A stretch of 64,000 nucleotides of DNA from NCBI GenBank assembly GCA_963792205.1, contig CAWBVI010000002.1, forward strand, positions 1 through 64,000. Reading direction: 5' to 3'. The position numbers were made by a program, and so were the translations under genes. This document shows, piece after piece, positions 16,352 through 24,502 of the stretch (positions are counted from its first letter, which is position 1; every line of letters begins with the position of its first letter). Below the pieces are notes generated by a model. That model was not told the origin of the DNA. It did no database searches and saw nothing but the letters and a program-made list of their open reading frames with translations. Source of the DNA: DATDAH01 sp963792205 (GTDB lineage: Bacteria > Actinomycetota > Acidimicrobiia > Acidimicrobiales > DATDAH01).

Positions 16352-17857
16352 ATGGCGACGGTTGATCGGCGTGCATTCCTGCGGGGGGCGGCGGCCACGA
16401 CGGGCGGAGTGCTCGTCGGCGGGTCGCTCCCGGCGCTGCTGGCTGAGGCGGCCGGGGCAGCACCGCCCGGCCGGTTCCGCACGCTCGGGCCCGTGGCCGA
16501 CCTGCGCGGTAACAAGGTGCGCCTGCACCTGCCGCCGGGCTTCCAGTACCGGTCGTTCCATGACACCGACGGTCCGCCGGTGATCCTCGATGACGGCACA
16601 GTCCTGCCAGGCCGCCACGACGGTATGGCTGCGTTCCCCGCCGGTGACGGGAACGTGTGGCTCGTGCGCAACCACGAGATGCCCAGCGCCTTTACGCCGT
16701 GGCCCAACCCAGTCCCGGCGTCAGTGGCCTTCGGGCCAGGGACTCCGTACGACGCCCGCGGCCGCGGCGGAACAACGACCGCGCTGGTGTCACCGTTCGG
16801 AGAGGTCCTCGAGAGCTTCACCAGTCTCAACGGCACCGTGCAGAACTGCGCTGGTGGCAACATGCCGTGGGGCTCGTGGATCACCTGCGAGGAGACCGTG
16901 AACGGACCGGACGTCGGTCCCGACTTCACCGGTATCACCAACGAGCACCTCCTCAAGCCCCACGGCTTCATCTTCGAGGTGCCGGCCAGTGGGCAGTCGA
17001 ACCGGCTGCCCATCAAGCATGCGGGGCGCTTCGCTCACGAGGCGGCGGCGTTCAGTCCCGATGAGGCCTACCTGTATCTCACCGAGGACAACTTCGCCTT
17101 CCCGTCGGGCTTCTACCGCTACATCCCGCCCAACGACCCCATGGTCGACGGCCACGTGGAGGACGGCGGCCAGCTCCAGATGCTCAAGGTCGTCGGCGTC
17201 GACCAGGCCCACCTCGAGCAGGGCCAGGTCAACGGGACCGCGTACGCCGTCGAGTGGGTCGACATCGCCATGCCCTATCCGAACTTCGGCACCAGCACCG
17301 ACGCGTTGTTCACGAGCCCCACGACAAACGACGAGGCGCTCACCTTTGTCGGCAACCAGGGTCGGGCCCTGGGGGCCGCCCACTTCTCCCGCCTCGAGGG
17401 GGCCTCGTACACGCGCGGGGAGATCTACTTCACCTCGACCCAGGGTGGCGGCGCGGCCGAGACCGGTCCCGAGTTGATCACCGGGTACGGCAACGGTCGA
17501 GGGCAGGTGTGGTCCTACAACCCGCTGACGTCGACGCTCACCTGCCGGTACCAGTCGCCGAATGTCGACACGCTCGACTTCCCCGACAACATCACGGCCA
17601 AGAGCGACCGGGGCACGATTGTCCTGTGCGAGGACGGTGCGGCGCCCAACTTCATACGAGGTCTGACGCGCGAGGCCGAGCTTTTCGACATCGCCCTGAA
17701 CCGGCTGACGAACAACACAACCGGCGCGCCCCGGTTCGGCGAGGAGTTCGCGGGGGCCACGTTCGGCCCGGGCACCGACACGCTGTTCGTGAACATCCAG
17801 GCGTCGGCAGCGATCACCTTCGCCATCTGGGGTCCCTGGGGCCGCATCGGCGTCTGA
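16352..17857 (+). CDS. PhoX-like secreted protein (DUF839), Tat signal
   Basis: A 501-residue protein with a clear twin-arginine leader: DRRAFLRG followed by a hydrophobic stretch and an AEAAGAAPP processing region, so it is exported folded. The mature part shows the PhoX/DUF839 pattern: GMAAFPAGDGNVWLVRNHE, CEETVNGPD and KHAGRFAHEAAAFS, which belong to a beta-propeller with acidic metal ligands. PhoX enzymes are Ca/Fe-dependent alkaline phosphatases. Many DUF839 members are uncharacterised, so the phosphatase activity is inferred. The downstream neighbour is tRNA remnant B. Confidence 0.85.
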   Translation: MATVDRRAFLRGAAATTGGVLVGGSLPALLAEAAGAAPPGRFRTLGPVADLRGNKVRLHLPPGFQYRSFHDTDGPPVILDDGTVLPGRHDGMAAFPAGDGNVWLVRNHEMPSAFTPWPNPVPASVAFGPGTPYDARGRGGTTTALVSPFGEVLESFTSLNGTVQNCAGGNMPWGSWITCEETVNGPDVGPDFTGITNEHLLKPHGFIFEVPASGQSNRLPIKHAGRFAHEAAAFSPDEAYLYLTEDNFAFPSGFYRYIPPNDPMVDGHVEDGGQLQMLKVVGVDQAHLEQGQVNGTAYAVEWVDIAMPYPNFGTSTDALFTSPTTNDEALTFVGNQGRALGAAHFSRLEGASYTRGEIYFTSTQGGGAAETGPELITGYGNGRGQVWSYNPLTSTLTCRYQSPNVDTLDFPDNITAKSDRGTIVLCEDGAAPNFIRGLTREAELFDIALNRLTNNTTGAPRFGEEFAGATFGPGTDTLFVNIQASAAITFAIWGPWGRIGV

Positions 17858-17917
17858 CGAACCGCCCGACGAGCCCTGAGTCGGATGGTGTACTTCGATG
17901 ATGCGTCGCTGGATGAT

Positions 17918-17955
17918 CCCGAATGTCGGAGGTTCAAATCCTCCGCTCGCCACCA
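17918..17955 (+). repeat. tRNA-like 3' end (copy B), candidate attachment-site remnant
   Basis: A T-arm GGAGG, TTCAAAT, CCTCC is followed by a seven-base acceptor strand GCTCGCC, discriminator A and CCA at 17953-17955. Upstream only CCCGAATGTC resembles the end of an anticodon arm; the matching 5' strand GGCGAGC and D-arm are absent. The acceptor differs from copy A. Confidence 0.65.
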
Positions 17956-17981
17956 AGGAATCGACGACGAAGGCCCAGGTC

Positions 17982-18064
17982 AGAGGCCCTTTCCGGAGCG
18001 ATCCGGGAGGGCCTCTCTGTGCATCTCAGGGGCCGATTTCTACACCTTCTTCTACACCGCGGAG
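17982..18064 (+). terminator. hairpin after tRNA remnant B plus conserved flank
   Basis: AGAGGCCC pairs with GGGCCTCT, with an inner TTCCGG/CCGG stem (17982-18017). The following 18025-18064 repeats the block seen at 4348-4385 (GATTTCTACAC and a pyrimidine run). So both the hairpin and at least 40 bases beyond it were copied with the tRNA end. Confidence 0.6.
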
Positions 18065-18244
18065 TTGGGACGCGCCGGGACGGACCGGTCCGAGACGCCA
18101 CGCAACGACAGGCTTACCCCGTCACCTCCGACGGCTCCCCCGGCTCGAGTGGGACGCCGGCTGCCGCTTCGACTTCCCCAACCCGGAGTACCGGTGAACC
18201 GGGCGGACAGACCTGGACTACGGTCGCCAGAAGGGGAGGTCGCG

Positions 18245-19147
18245 ATGAGTGGTTCCTGGAGCCCTGATCCGACCGGCCGTCACCAGGTCCGTTGGTGGGA
18301 CGGGTCGGCGTGGACCGACCACGTGAGTAACGACGGCGCGACCGGCACCGATCCGATGGAGCGACCCCCGACCCCGCCCCCGCCAGCGGGACCGGTGATC
18401 CCGCCGCCCCCCGCCGGTCCGCCGATCTCCGTCCCGACCACACCGGCGAGGAACGGCCGCGCCAAGGTGCTGGGGATCGGTGCGGTTGTCGTGCTCCTCG
18501 TCGCGGCCGTCGGGGCCTACGTCGTGTTCGCTGGAAGCGGGGACGATGACGGCGGCACCGGCGATGTGGCACCGGCGGCCGACGAGCCGGCCGATGAACC
18601 CGCCGATGAACCCGCCACGGACCCCGCCGACGGGCTGGCCGAGGCCCTGGCCCCGGTGATCGACGACGCCGAGCTGACCGACGACTGTCCTCTCCTGGCC
18701 GAGGACACCGAGTCGGTGGTCGCCGGTCTGGGGGCGGTGACCTCGATCTCCAGCGGACCGGACGAGGTCACCCTGGACGAGGGCCCCATCGCCACTGCCT
18801 ACTGCAACCTGGACACCGATCTCGGGCTCTTCAGCGTTTCGGCCGGGGTCACCGACCTCGACGCCGTCGACTACCTGGATCAGTACTACGCCGACCTGGA
18901 CCCGGCCCCGGAGGGTGAGCTCAGCAACCTGGGCTACGACCCGGAGCTGGAGGCGGCCGGCACCGGTTCGCTCGCCGGTACGTGCCTGACCGACAGCCCG
19001 CAGTACGGCGAACAGTGCATCTACGCGTGGTCCGACGGCACCGTCGTCCTGTTGTTCGCCGACGTCGGCGCCAACCTGGAACCCACCGAGGGCTTCTCGG
19101 TCCTCGACCGGTACGTGGCCAGTGCGCTCGACCGGTTCGGTGGCTGA
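18245..19147 (+). CDS. DUF2510 membrane-anchored protein
   Basis: A 300-residue protein. The first 25 residues are a DUF2510 motif (SWSPDPTGRHQVRWWDGSAW), a short domain common in actinobacterial envelope proteins. A proline-rich linker, one membrane helix near residues 78-97 (VLGIGAVVVLLVAAVGAYVV) and an acidic low-complexity stretch with repeated DEPA units follow, then an extracellular domain of about 180 residues with four cysteines. GGGGAGG precedes ATG 18245. The function is unknown; it is most likely an anchored surface protein. Confidence 0.8.
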   Translation: MSGSWSPDPTGRHQVRWWDGSAWTDHVSNDGATGTDPMERPPTPPPPAGPVIPPPPAGPPISVPTTPARNGRAKVLGIGAVVVLLVAAVGAYVVFAGSGDDDGGTGDVAPAADEPADEPADEPATDPADGLAEALAPVIDDAELTDDCPLLAEDTESVVAGLGAVTSISSGPDEVTLDEGPIATAYCNLDTDLGLFSVSAGVTDLDAVDYLDQYYADLDPAPEGELSNLGYDPELEAAGTGSLAGTCLTDSPQYGEQCIYAWSDGTVVLLFADVGANLEPTEGFSVLDRYVASALDRFGG

Positions 19148-19310
19148 GGGGCGTCAGCCCGGGGATCCGTTCGCCGTCAAGAGGCGGGTGGGCGACGCGA
19201 CTCGCGGTTCGCGAAGACCTCGCAGCCTCGACCGATCGTTCGCCCGGCGCAGGGGAGTCGGTTGCGTTGCGACCTCCCTGCGGACCTCCGCTGCCGCGAC
19301 TGCGGACGGG

Positions 19311-20122
19311 TCAGATGACGCCTTGGACTTCTACGGCGCGGGTCTGTCCGCCGCGTTCCATGAACGCCCCCAGGCGCGGGTGCGTCTCGGGATCGCTGAG
19401 GGAGGCTCGGAACTGTTGGGCTTCGAATAGGAGCCCGCTGATGGGGTCGACGAGCGCCGCGTCGACGGCCGCTTTCGCTCGGGCGACCGTCGCAGCCGGG
19501 AAGGAGGCGATGCGGGTGGCGAGTGCCTCGACGAAGGGGCGGAGCTCGCCGTCTGGTAGCGCTCGGTTCACGTAGCCCCATCGCTCGGCAGTGGCGGCGT
19601 CGATGTCGGCGCAGCCGAGCACGACTTCGAGCGCGCGGCTGCGGCCGACGAGGACGGGGAGGCGCTGCGTGCCGCTGCCGCCGGGAATGATGCCGAGCGA
19701 CACTTCGGGTTGGGCGAACACGGCGCGGTCGAGCGCGGCGAAGCGCATGTCGCAGGACAGGGCGAGCTCGCTGCGCGCCGCCGCGGCAGATGCCCTCGAT
19801 GATGGAGATCGTTGCCTTGGGCATGGTGCGGAACCGGTCGACCATGGCGTGGAACAGCTCGAGCTCGGTGTGCAGCGACGGGTCGTCGGTGGGGAGCGCC
19901 TTGATCAGGGTCACATCGGCGTGCGCGGAGAAGAACTCGGGATCGGCGGAGTCGAGTACGACGACGCGGACCGCGGTGTCGTCGGTCAGGGCACGGCCGA
20001 GCTGGTCGAGCTCGAGGATGAGCTGAAGGTCGAGGAGGTTGATCGGCGGGTGGTCGAGGGTCACCCACGCGATCTGCTGGTCGATCCGCACCTTCGAGCG
20101 CGGTGAAGTCGTCGTAGGTCAT
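19311..20122 (-). CDS. enoyl-CoA hydratase/isomerase family protein, frameshifted
   Basis: Joined frames give a crotonase-fold protein of about 270 residues: MTYDDFTAL, then RIDQQIAWVTLDHPPINLLD, DSADPEFFSAHADV (oxyanion region), IEGICRGGG, and after a shift FAQPEVSLGIIPGGSGTQRL with a normal C-terminus. Shifts lie near 20097 (one extra G before AAGGTGCGG) and near 19770. Crotonases add water to enoyl-CoAs or isomerise them. The gene starts a few bases after the stop of an alcohol dehydrogenase remnant and both are probable targets of the divergent HxlR repressor. Confidence 0.7.
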
Positions 20123-20126
20123 GGGT

Positions 20127-20351
20127 TCACTCCGGAAGGTCGGTGGCGGGAGGGGCGAGTAGGCGTTCGCGTTCGACGATCGGCTTGTCGGGAGACTCAG
20201 CGAGCGCGGTCGGGGCGTCGTCCCACGCGATCTCGTGGCTGTAGATCGGCAGCGGATCGATGGCGCCGGTGAGGATCAGATCGAGGACCTGCGGGATCGA
20301 GTGGCCGACATCAGCGCGGCCGGTGGTGAAGGTCGTGCCGTTCATGAACAT
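20127..20351 (-). pseudogene. C-terminal remnant of a zinc-type alcohol dehydrogenase
   Basis: Only the last 74 residues remain (FMNGTTFTTGRADVGHSIPQ, then SHEIAWDDAPTALAESPDK), the typical end of a medium-chain dehydrogenase. The catalytic and cofactor domains are gone, and the sequence before the fragment joins directly to the regulator intergenic region. A deletion therefore removed about four fifths of the gene while keeping the promoter side and the downstream hydratase gene. Confidence 0.6.
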
Positions 20352-20414
20352 CGTCCAGAGCGGAGACGACCGGGGGCGATGACCTCGAGGCGACGCACGA
20401 TGAGCTCCGAATAG

Positions 20415-20459
20415 TTGCGTAAGGGAACGGACCATAAGTCATTCCGTTCTCTTACGCAA
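20415..20459. promoter_or_regulatory. inverted-repeat operator of the HxlR regulator
   Basis: Two 17-bp arms (TTGCGTAAGGGAACGGA at 20415-20431 and its complement at 20443-20459, one mismatch) are separated by 11 bases. The element ends 18 bases before the GTG of the HxlR gene and faces the divergent remnant-dehydrogenase/hydratase unit, so it probably controls both directions. Confidence 0.7.
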
Positions 20460-20477
20460 CCGACTAGCCTTGGGCAC

Positions 20478-20957
20478 GTGACGAGGACCGACACCTCCGG
20501 CTGGCCGTGCCCGCTGGCCCGCACCGCCGACCTCATCGGCGAAGGGTGGACGCTGCTCATCATGCGCGAGGCGTTGTACGGCGTGCGGCGGTTCGAGGAG
20601 TTCCAGCGCGTGCTGGGACTCGGCCGCAACATCCTGACCCTGCGGCTCAACACCCTCGTCGACGAAGGTCTCCTGACGAAGGTGCAATACCAGGAGCGTC
20701 CCTCGCGCCATGAGTACCGCCTCACCGACAAGGGACGCGACGTGTATCCGATCCTTGCTGCGATGGCGACCTTCGGCGACAAGTGGCTCCACGGCGGTGG
20801 CGAGCCCCTGGTCATCTTCCGCCACCTCACCTGCGATCACGACATGCACGCGGTGGTGACCTGCAGCGAGTGCGCGCAGCCGCTCGATGCCCGAAGCGTG
20901 CTCGCCAGACCGGGACCCGGGTACCCAACAGACCTCGCGCTTTCCGGCCGAGGCTGA
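20478..20957 (+). CDS. HxlR-family transcriptional regulator
   Basis: A 159-residue winged-helix protein. The start WPCPLARTADLIGEGWTLLI has the near-N-terminal Cys and the GEGWTLLIMREAL helix characteristic of HxlR proteins, which sense reactive carbonyls, oxidants or small ligands as dimers; YGVRRFEEFQRVLGLGRNIL is the recognition region. Two further Cys pairs near the end (LTCDHD and TCSECAQ) form a possible zinc site. GTG 20478 is preferred because earlier codons fall inside the operator palindrome. Confidence 0.88.
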   Translation: MTRTDTSGWPCPLARTADLIGEGWTLLIMREALYGVRRFEEFQRVLGLGRNILTLRLNTLVDEGLLTKVQYQERPSRHEYRLTDKGRDVYPILAAMATFGDKWLHGGGEPLVIFRHLTCDHDMHAVVTCSECAQPLDARSVLARPGPGYPTDLALSGRG

Positions 20958-20978
20958 CCGCACATCGATGAGCTCATC

Positions 20979-21848
20979 GTGAAGATCGGCGTGATCTTCC
21001 CGCAGATCGAGCTCGGCGGCGATGTCAGCGCGGTCCGCGGCTACGGCGAGACCCTGCCCGGACTCGGGTTCACCCACGTACTCGCCTACGACCACGTTCT
21101 CGGCGCCGACCCCGCCGCGCACACCGGCTGGGACGGCCCCTACGACGTTGACTCGACCTTCCACGAGCCCTTCGTATTGTTCGGATTTCTCGCGGCGATC
21201 ACCTCGATCGAGCTCGTGAGCGGTGTGGTCATCGCTCCGCAACGCCAGACCGCCCTTCTCGCCAAGCAGGCGGCGGAAGTCGACCTGCTTACCGGAGGGA
21301 AGTTCAGGCTCGGGGTAGGAGTCGGTTGGAACGCCGTCGAGTACGAGGCCCTCGGTCAGCCCTTCGACCAACGGGGCCGCCGGCTCACTGAGCAGATCAC
21401 CTTGCTCCGAGCCCTATGGACACAACGATCTGTCACCTTCGACGGCACGTTCGACCGGGTCAGTGGAGCCGGCCTTGCGCCGCCGCCGGTGCAGCGCCCG
21501 ATCCCGATCTGGATCGGCGGCTCGTCCGACCCCGCGTACCGCCGGATTGGCCGCCTCGCCGACGGCTGGTTCCCAATGGTGCGGCCAGGTCCCGACCTCG
21601 CGCACGCCCGTGACGTCATCGCCCAGGCCGCGACCGAAGTCAGCCGCGACCCGACCACGATCGGCATGGAAGGCCGCGTCCTGTGGGACCCACGAGACCC
21701 CGACCGCTTCGTCCGCCAGGTGGAACATTGGCGCGCGGCCGGCGCCACTCACCTCACGATCAACACCATGGGCCTCGGGCTGGACTCAGCCGCTGCGCAC
21801 ATTGCCGCCCTCGAGCACGCAGCGCGACTCTGCGAGATCCACCCTTAG
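20979..21848 (+). CDS. LLM-class F420-dependent oxidoreductase
   Basis: A 289-residue TIM-barrel protein starting at GTG 20979 with KIGVIFPQIELGGD, and carrying SGVVIAPQRQTALLAKQAAEVD and FRLGVGVGWNAVEYEALG, the patterns of F420-dependent members of the luciferase-like monooxygenase superfamily; RPIPIWIGGSSDPAYRRIGR is the phosphate-binding turn. These enzymes use F420H2 for reduction, or FMN for oxygenation. It follows the HxlR gene after 21 bases and may share its transcript. Confidence 0.9.
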   Translation: MKIGVIFPQIELGGDVSAVRGYGETLPGLGFTHVLAYDHVLGADPAAHTGWDGPYDVDSTFHEPFVLFGFLAAITSIELVSGVVIAPQRQTALLAKQAAEVDLLTGGKFRLGVGVGWNAVEYEALGQPFDQRGRRLTEQITLLRALWTQRSVTFDGTFDRVSGAGLAPPPVQRPIPIWIGGSSDPAYRRIGRLADGWFPMVRPGPDLAHARDVIAQAATEVSRDPTTIGMEGRVLWDPRDPDRFVRQVEHWRAAGATHLTINTMGLGLDSAAAHIAALEHAARLCEIHP

Positions 21849-22009
21849 AAGGGTCGAGCTGAGAGGCATCCGCACGCCGCGACTTGTCACCGCGATGCGT
21901 TTCGTCTCCGCCCGTGGCGCTGCGTTGCATGCATCCGGCTCGACCTTCGGGTGCACAACCCGACGAGGAGCTTGCTCCGCTCTTCGCGCCGACCACGGCG
22001 ACACCGGCG

Positions 22010-22864
22010 CTAACCCGCGACGACTCGGCGGTACCCGCCGCTGATCCAGTCGGCAACGAGTCGACCGTAGTCATCGGCGGCTTGCTCCCAGGCGAAGTGT
22101 CCGGCGTCGAGCGGGTGGATCTCGCTGTTGGGGAGCAGGTCGTGGAGGTACTCGTTGTTCGACCAGGGCACGAGGTCATCGTCACGGCCGGCCACGATCT
22201 GGGTTGGCGTTGTGATCGACGGGAGCAGATCGCGCAGCTACCGGGTTCTGCTCGGGGTAGTGCCGCACGAAGCGAGCGGACTCGGCGAAGCGTCCGAGGT
22301 CGTAGGCGCTGACGTAGTCCTCGTGGACGTCGGGTTCTGTGGCGCTCGCGGCTGCGGCCTCGACGGCGGCGCCGATGTTGGTTCGGGCGTCGAGCTCTCG
22401 CACGTCGTCCAGGCTCGGCGCTTCGATGATGTTCTTGAGCGCGCCGCCCGCTTCGATCGGGAAGCGGACCGCGCCGCCGCCGATGGTCAGGCTCGTGACG
22501 CGTTCGGGAGCCTTCGCGGCGAGGAACAGCGCTGCGGCGGTTCCGACGTCGGGACCGACGACGTGCGGAGCGCCGAGGGCCCACTCGTCGATCAGGCGGG
22601 CGAGGAACGCTCCCGCGCTGTCCGGGGCGATGAGTTCGGGGCGACCGTCGGAGTGGCCGAAGCCCGGCAGGTCGATGGCGACTACCCGCCCTAGACCTGC
22701 GACGCGGTCCCAGATGCGGCGGAAGGCCCAGAGGCTTTCGGGCCACGGCGACAGCAGCAGCACAGCTGACGTCCGCATCGGCCTTGTTGTCTGCGAACCT
22801 CACGCGCACCCCGTCGCTGACTCGGAAATAGCGTGGTGATCGACGAGACATCACTTGTTGTCAT
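22010..22864 (-). CDS. alpha/beta hydrolase, frameshifted, TetR-controlled
   Basis: Three frames join into one hydrolase of about 284 residues: YFRVSDGVRVRFADNKADAD, then LLLSPWPESLWAFRRIWDRV and VVAIDLPGFGHSDGRPELI, a nucleophile-elbow region reading GPDVGTAAALFLA (Asp in place of the usual Ser, as in haloalkane dehalogenases and epoxide hydrolases), and the C-terminal DAGHFAWEQAADD with the catalytic His. Shifts lie near 22775 and 22230. GAGGAG precedes ATG 22864. The Asp nucleophile and PWPESLW near the N-terminus suggest a dehalogenase/epoxide-hydrolase-like enzyme. Confidence 0.7.
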
Positions 22865-22928
22865 TTGAGGCTCCTCTTCGGCTCCTTGGGTTCGGTTTCA
22901 GGCGACGAGTCTCGGTCGCCCTGCTCGA

Positions 22929-22980
22929 ACAGACAGGTCTGTCTGGTCACTTGAATCATAGACAGACCTGTCTGTATAAT
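22929..22980. promoter_or_regulatory. twin TetR operator overlapping a leaderless promoter
   Basis: ACAGACAGGTCTGTCT (22929-22944) and its exact reverse complement (22960-22975) flank the -35 region; each arm is itself nearly palindromic (CAGAC-NN-GTCTG). TTGAAT at 22951 and TATAAT at 22975 are spaced by 18 bases. The TetR ATG begins seven bases after the -10 box, so the transcript is probably leaderless. The same operators face the hydrolase at 22010-22864. Confidence 0.8.
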
Positions 22981-22987
22981 CAAGGGC

Positions 22988-23569
22988 ATGGTTGCAACAG
23001 CCGAAGGCTCGCCCCGGGACCGGCTGCTGGCCGCCGCCAGCGAGCTCTTCTACGAGCAGGGCGTGCACACCGTCGGCATCGACACGATCATCGAGCGCGC
23101 CGGGGTCGCGAAGGCCAGCCTCTACAACACCTTCGGCAGCAAGGACGGACTCGTCCGCGCCTACCTCGAGGCCAGGCACGAAGCACGACGAGCGCGCCTG
23201 ACGGCCGAGATCGAGCGTCATAACGACCCGAAGGAGCGGCTGCTCGCCATCTTCGACGTGCTCGCCACGACCGTCGCTCAACCGACCTTCCGTGGCTGCG
23301 CGTTCGCCAACGCCGTCGCTGAGTCCGAGCTCGACAGCGCCGCCGCCGACGTCACCCGCAACGTTCGCCGCTGGCTGCTCGACACGATGATCGAGCTCAC
23401 CACCGCGCTCGGCGCCGCCGATCCCGCCGAACTGGCGAGACAGCTCACCCTGCTCTACGACGGCGCCCTCGCGCAGTCGAGGCTCGACCCAACCCTCGCG
23501 GCCGCCAAAGCAGCCAAGGCCGCAGCGAACGAACTTGTAGACGCGGCACTGCGCGCTGGTCGGCGCTAG
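22988..23569 (+). CDS. TetR-family transcriptional regulator
   Basis: A 193-residue repressor with the TetR helix-turn-helix at residues 10-55 (FYEQGVHTVGIDTIIERAG, then AKASLYNTFGSKDGLV). The C-terminal ligand domain resembles the AcrR-type C-terminal family (FRGCAFANAVAES). It is divergent from the alpha/beta hydrolase and has paired palindromes in its promoter, the classic set-up for autorepression plus control of the neighbour. Confidence 0.92.
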   Translation: MVATAEGSPRDRLLAAASELFYEQGVHTVGIDTIIERAGVAKASLYNTFGSKDGLVRAYLEARHEARRARLTAEIERHNDPKERLLAIFDVLATTVAQPTFRGCAFANAVAESELDSAAADVTRNVRRWLLDTMIELTTALGAADPAELARQLTLLYDGALAQSRLDPTLAAAKAAKAAANELVDAALRAGRR

Positions 23570-23687
23570 CCATACGCGTCGCGGCAAGCTCCCCGTTGCG
23601 TGCCGGGGACCGCCCGTTCCTTCACACGGCAGATCACATCATTTTCCCGACTCCCTCTACGGATGGAATCGAGGTGATGGATCGACT

Positions 23688-23990
23688 TCAGCGTGGAACC
23701 ATCACGTCCCAGTGCTCGACGCAGCGGCCGTCGGCAACGCGGAAGAGGTCGTGGAAGACGAACGGCTGCCCGGCGAAGTGGCCCTCGGAGCGCAGGTAGG
23801 CGAAGTCACCCTCGGCGACGACCTGGTGAATTCCGTCGTAGGTCATCGTGATCCCCTGCTCGGCGAGGGCGGTCAGCGCCGCCACGAGGCCGGAGATCCC
23901 GTCGAGCTGTTCTACGGCAACCGAAGGTTCGTGGACTTGGTCGCTCAGGTCGCCGAGCCGCGGCAGCGTGCTCGCGAGCCGCCTGTCGAG
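23688..23990 (-). pseudogene. SnoaL-like (NTF2 fold) protein, truncated
   Basis: The frame encodes the C-terminal two thirds of a SnoaL-type protein: LVAALTALAEQGITMTYDGI, then HQVVAEGDFAYLRSEGHFAG and FHDLFRVADGRCVEHWDV, the usual last strands with the conserved EHWD. No start codon or first helix is found; upstream the coding sense changes to an AraC-type fragment. The family binds small molecules in a cone-shaped pocket (cyclases, isomerases). Confidence 0.55.
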
Positions 23991-23994
23991 CCTC

Positions 23995-24110
23995 GTCGAT
24001 GCAGAAGGCGGGCCTCGACATGGCGACCGTTCGGGCGAGGCGGTCGACGCTCCAGTCCTCTGCAGGGCGTCCGTGCATCAGGTTGAGGCGGCGCCGATCT
24101 GCTCGAGGGG
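23995..24110 (-). pseudogene. fragment of an AraC-type regulator
   Basis: About 30 residues, LNLMHGRPAEDWSVDRLART then VAMSRPAF, match the first helix-turn-helix of AraC/XylS regulators of the cupin_6 type. A frameshift lies just before LNLMHG. It runs directly into the SnoaL fragment. This is gene rubble between two functional regulator modules. Confidence 0.45.
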
Positions 24111-24133
24111 TTGCAACCGTCGACTGCATGTGG

Positions 24134-24161
24134 TTACCTACAACCATATGGTTGTAGGTAA
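24134..24161. promoter_or_regulatory. perfect 28-bp palindrome containing the ArsR start codon
   Basis: The left half TTACCTACAACCAT is mirrored exactly by the right half, with ATG 24148 at the first base of the right half. Repressor bound here would cover the start codon and the beginning of the gene, and the mRNA can have almost no leader. This is probably the autoregulatory site of the ArsR protein. Confidence 0.8.
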
Positions 24162-24502
24162 GTTGCAGGACGCACAGGCCGACCGGGTGTTCCACGCCCT
24201 GGCCGACAGCACGCGCCGCGACATCCTCGTCGCGCGCGCTCGACGGGCAGCACAGTGTCTCGGCCCTCGCCCGCAACTACTCGATGTCGGTCACCGCGGT
24301 GCAGAAGCACGTCGCCGTGCTCGAACACGCGGGGCTCGTCAGTAAGCACCGCCACGGCCGGGAACAACTCGTGCGGGGCAACGCCGACACGATGCACCGC
24401 GCCGTCGAGCTCCTCGAGAAGTTGGAAGCCGCCTGGCGCGGCCGCATCGATCGCATCGGCGACCTGCTCGCCACCGACCGCAACGGAGGACGGAAACCAT
24501 GA
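24148..24502 (+). CDS. ArsR-family regulator, frameshifted
   Basis: About 118 residues: QADRVFHALADSTRRDIL, a break in the GCGCGCGC run near 24237, then LDGQHSVSALARNYSMSVTA and VQKHVAVLEHAGLVSKHRHG, the winged helix of the SRPBCC-linked ArsR branch, which lacks the metal cysteines of true ArsR. One base change restores a single frame. The stop overlaps the start of the SRPBCC gene (ATGA), so they form an operon. The ligand is unknown. Confidence 0.75.
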
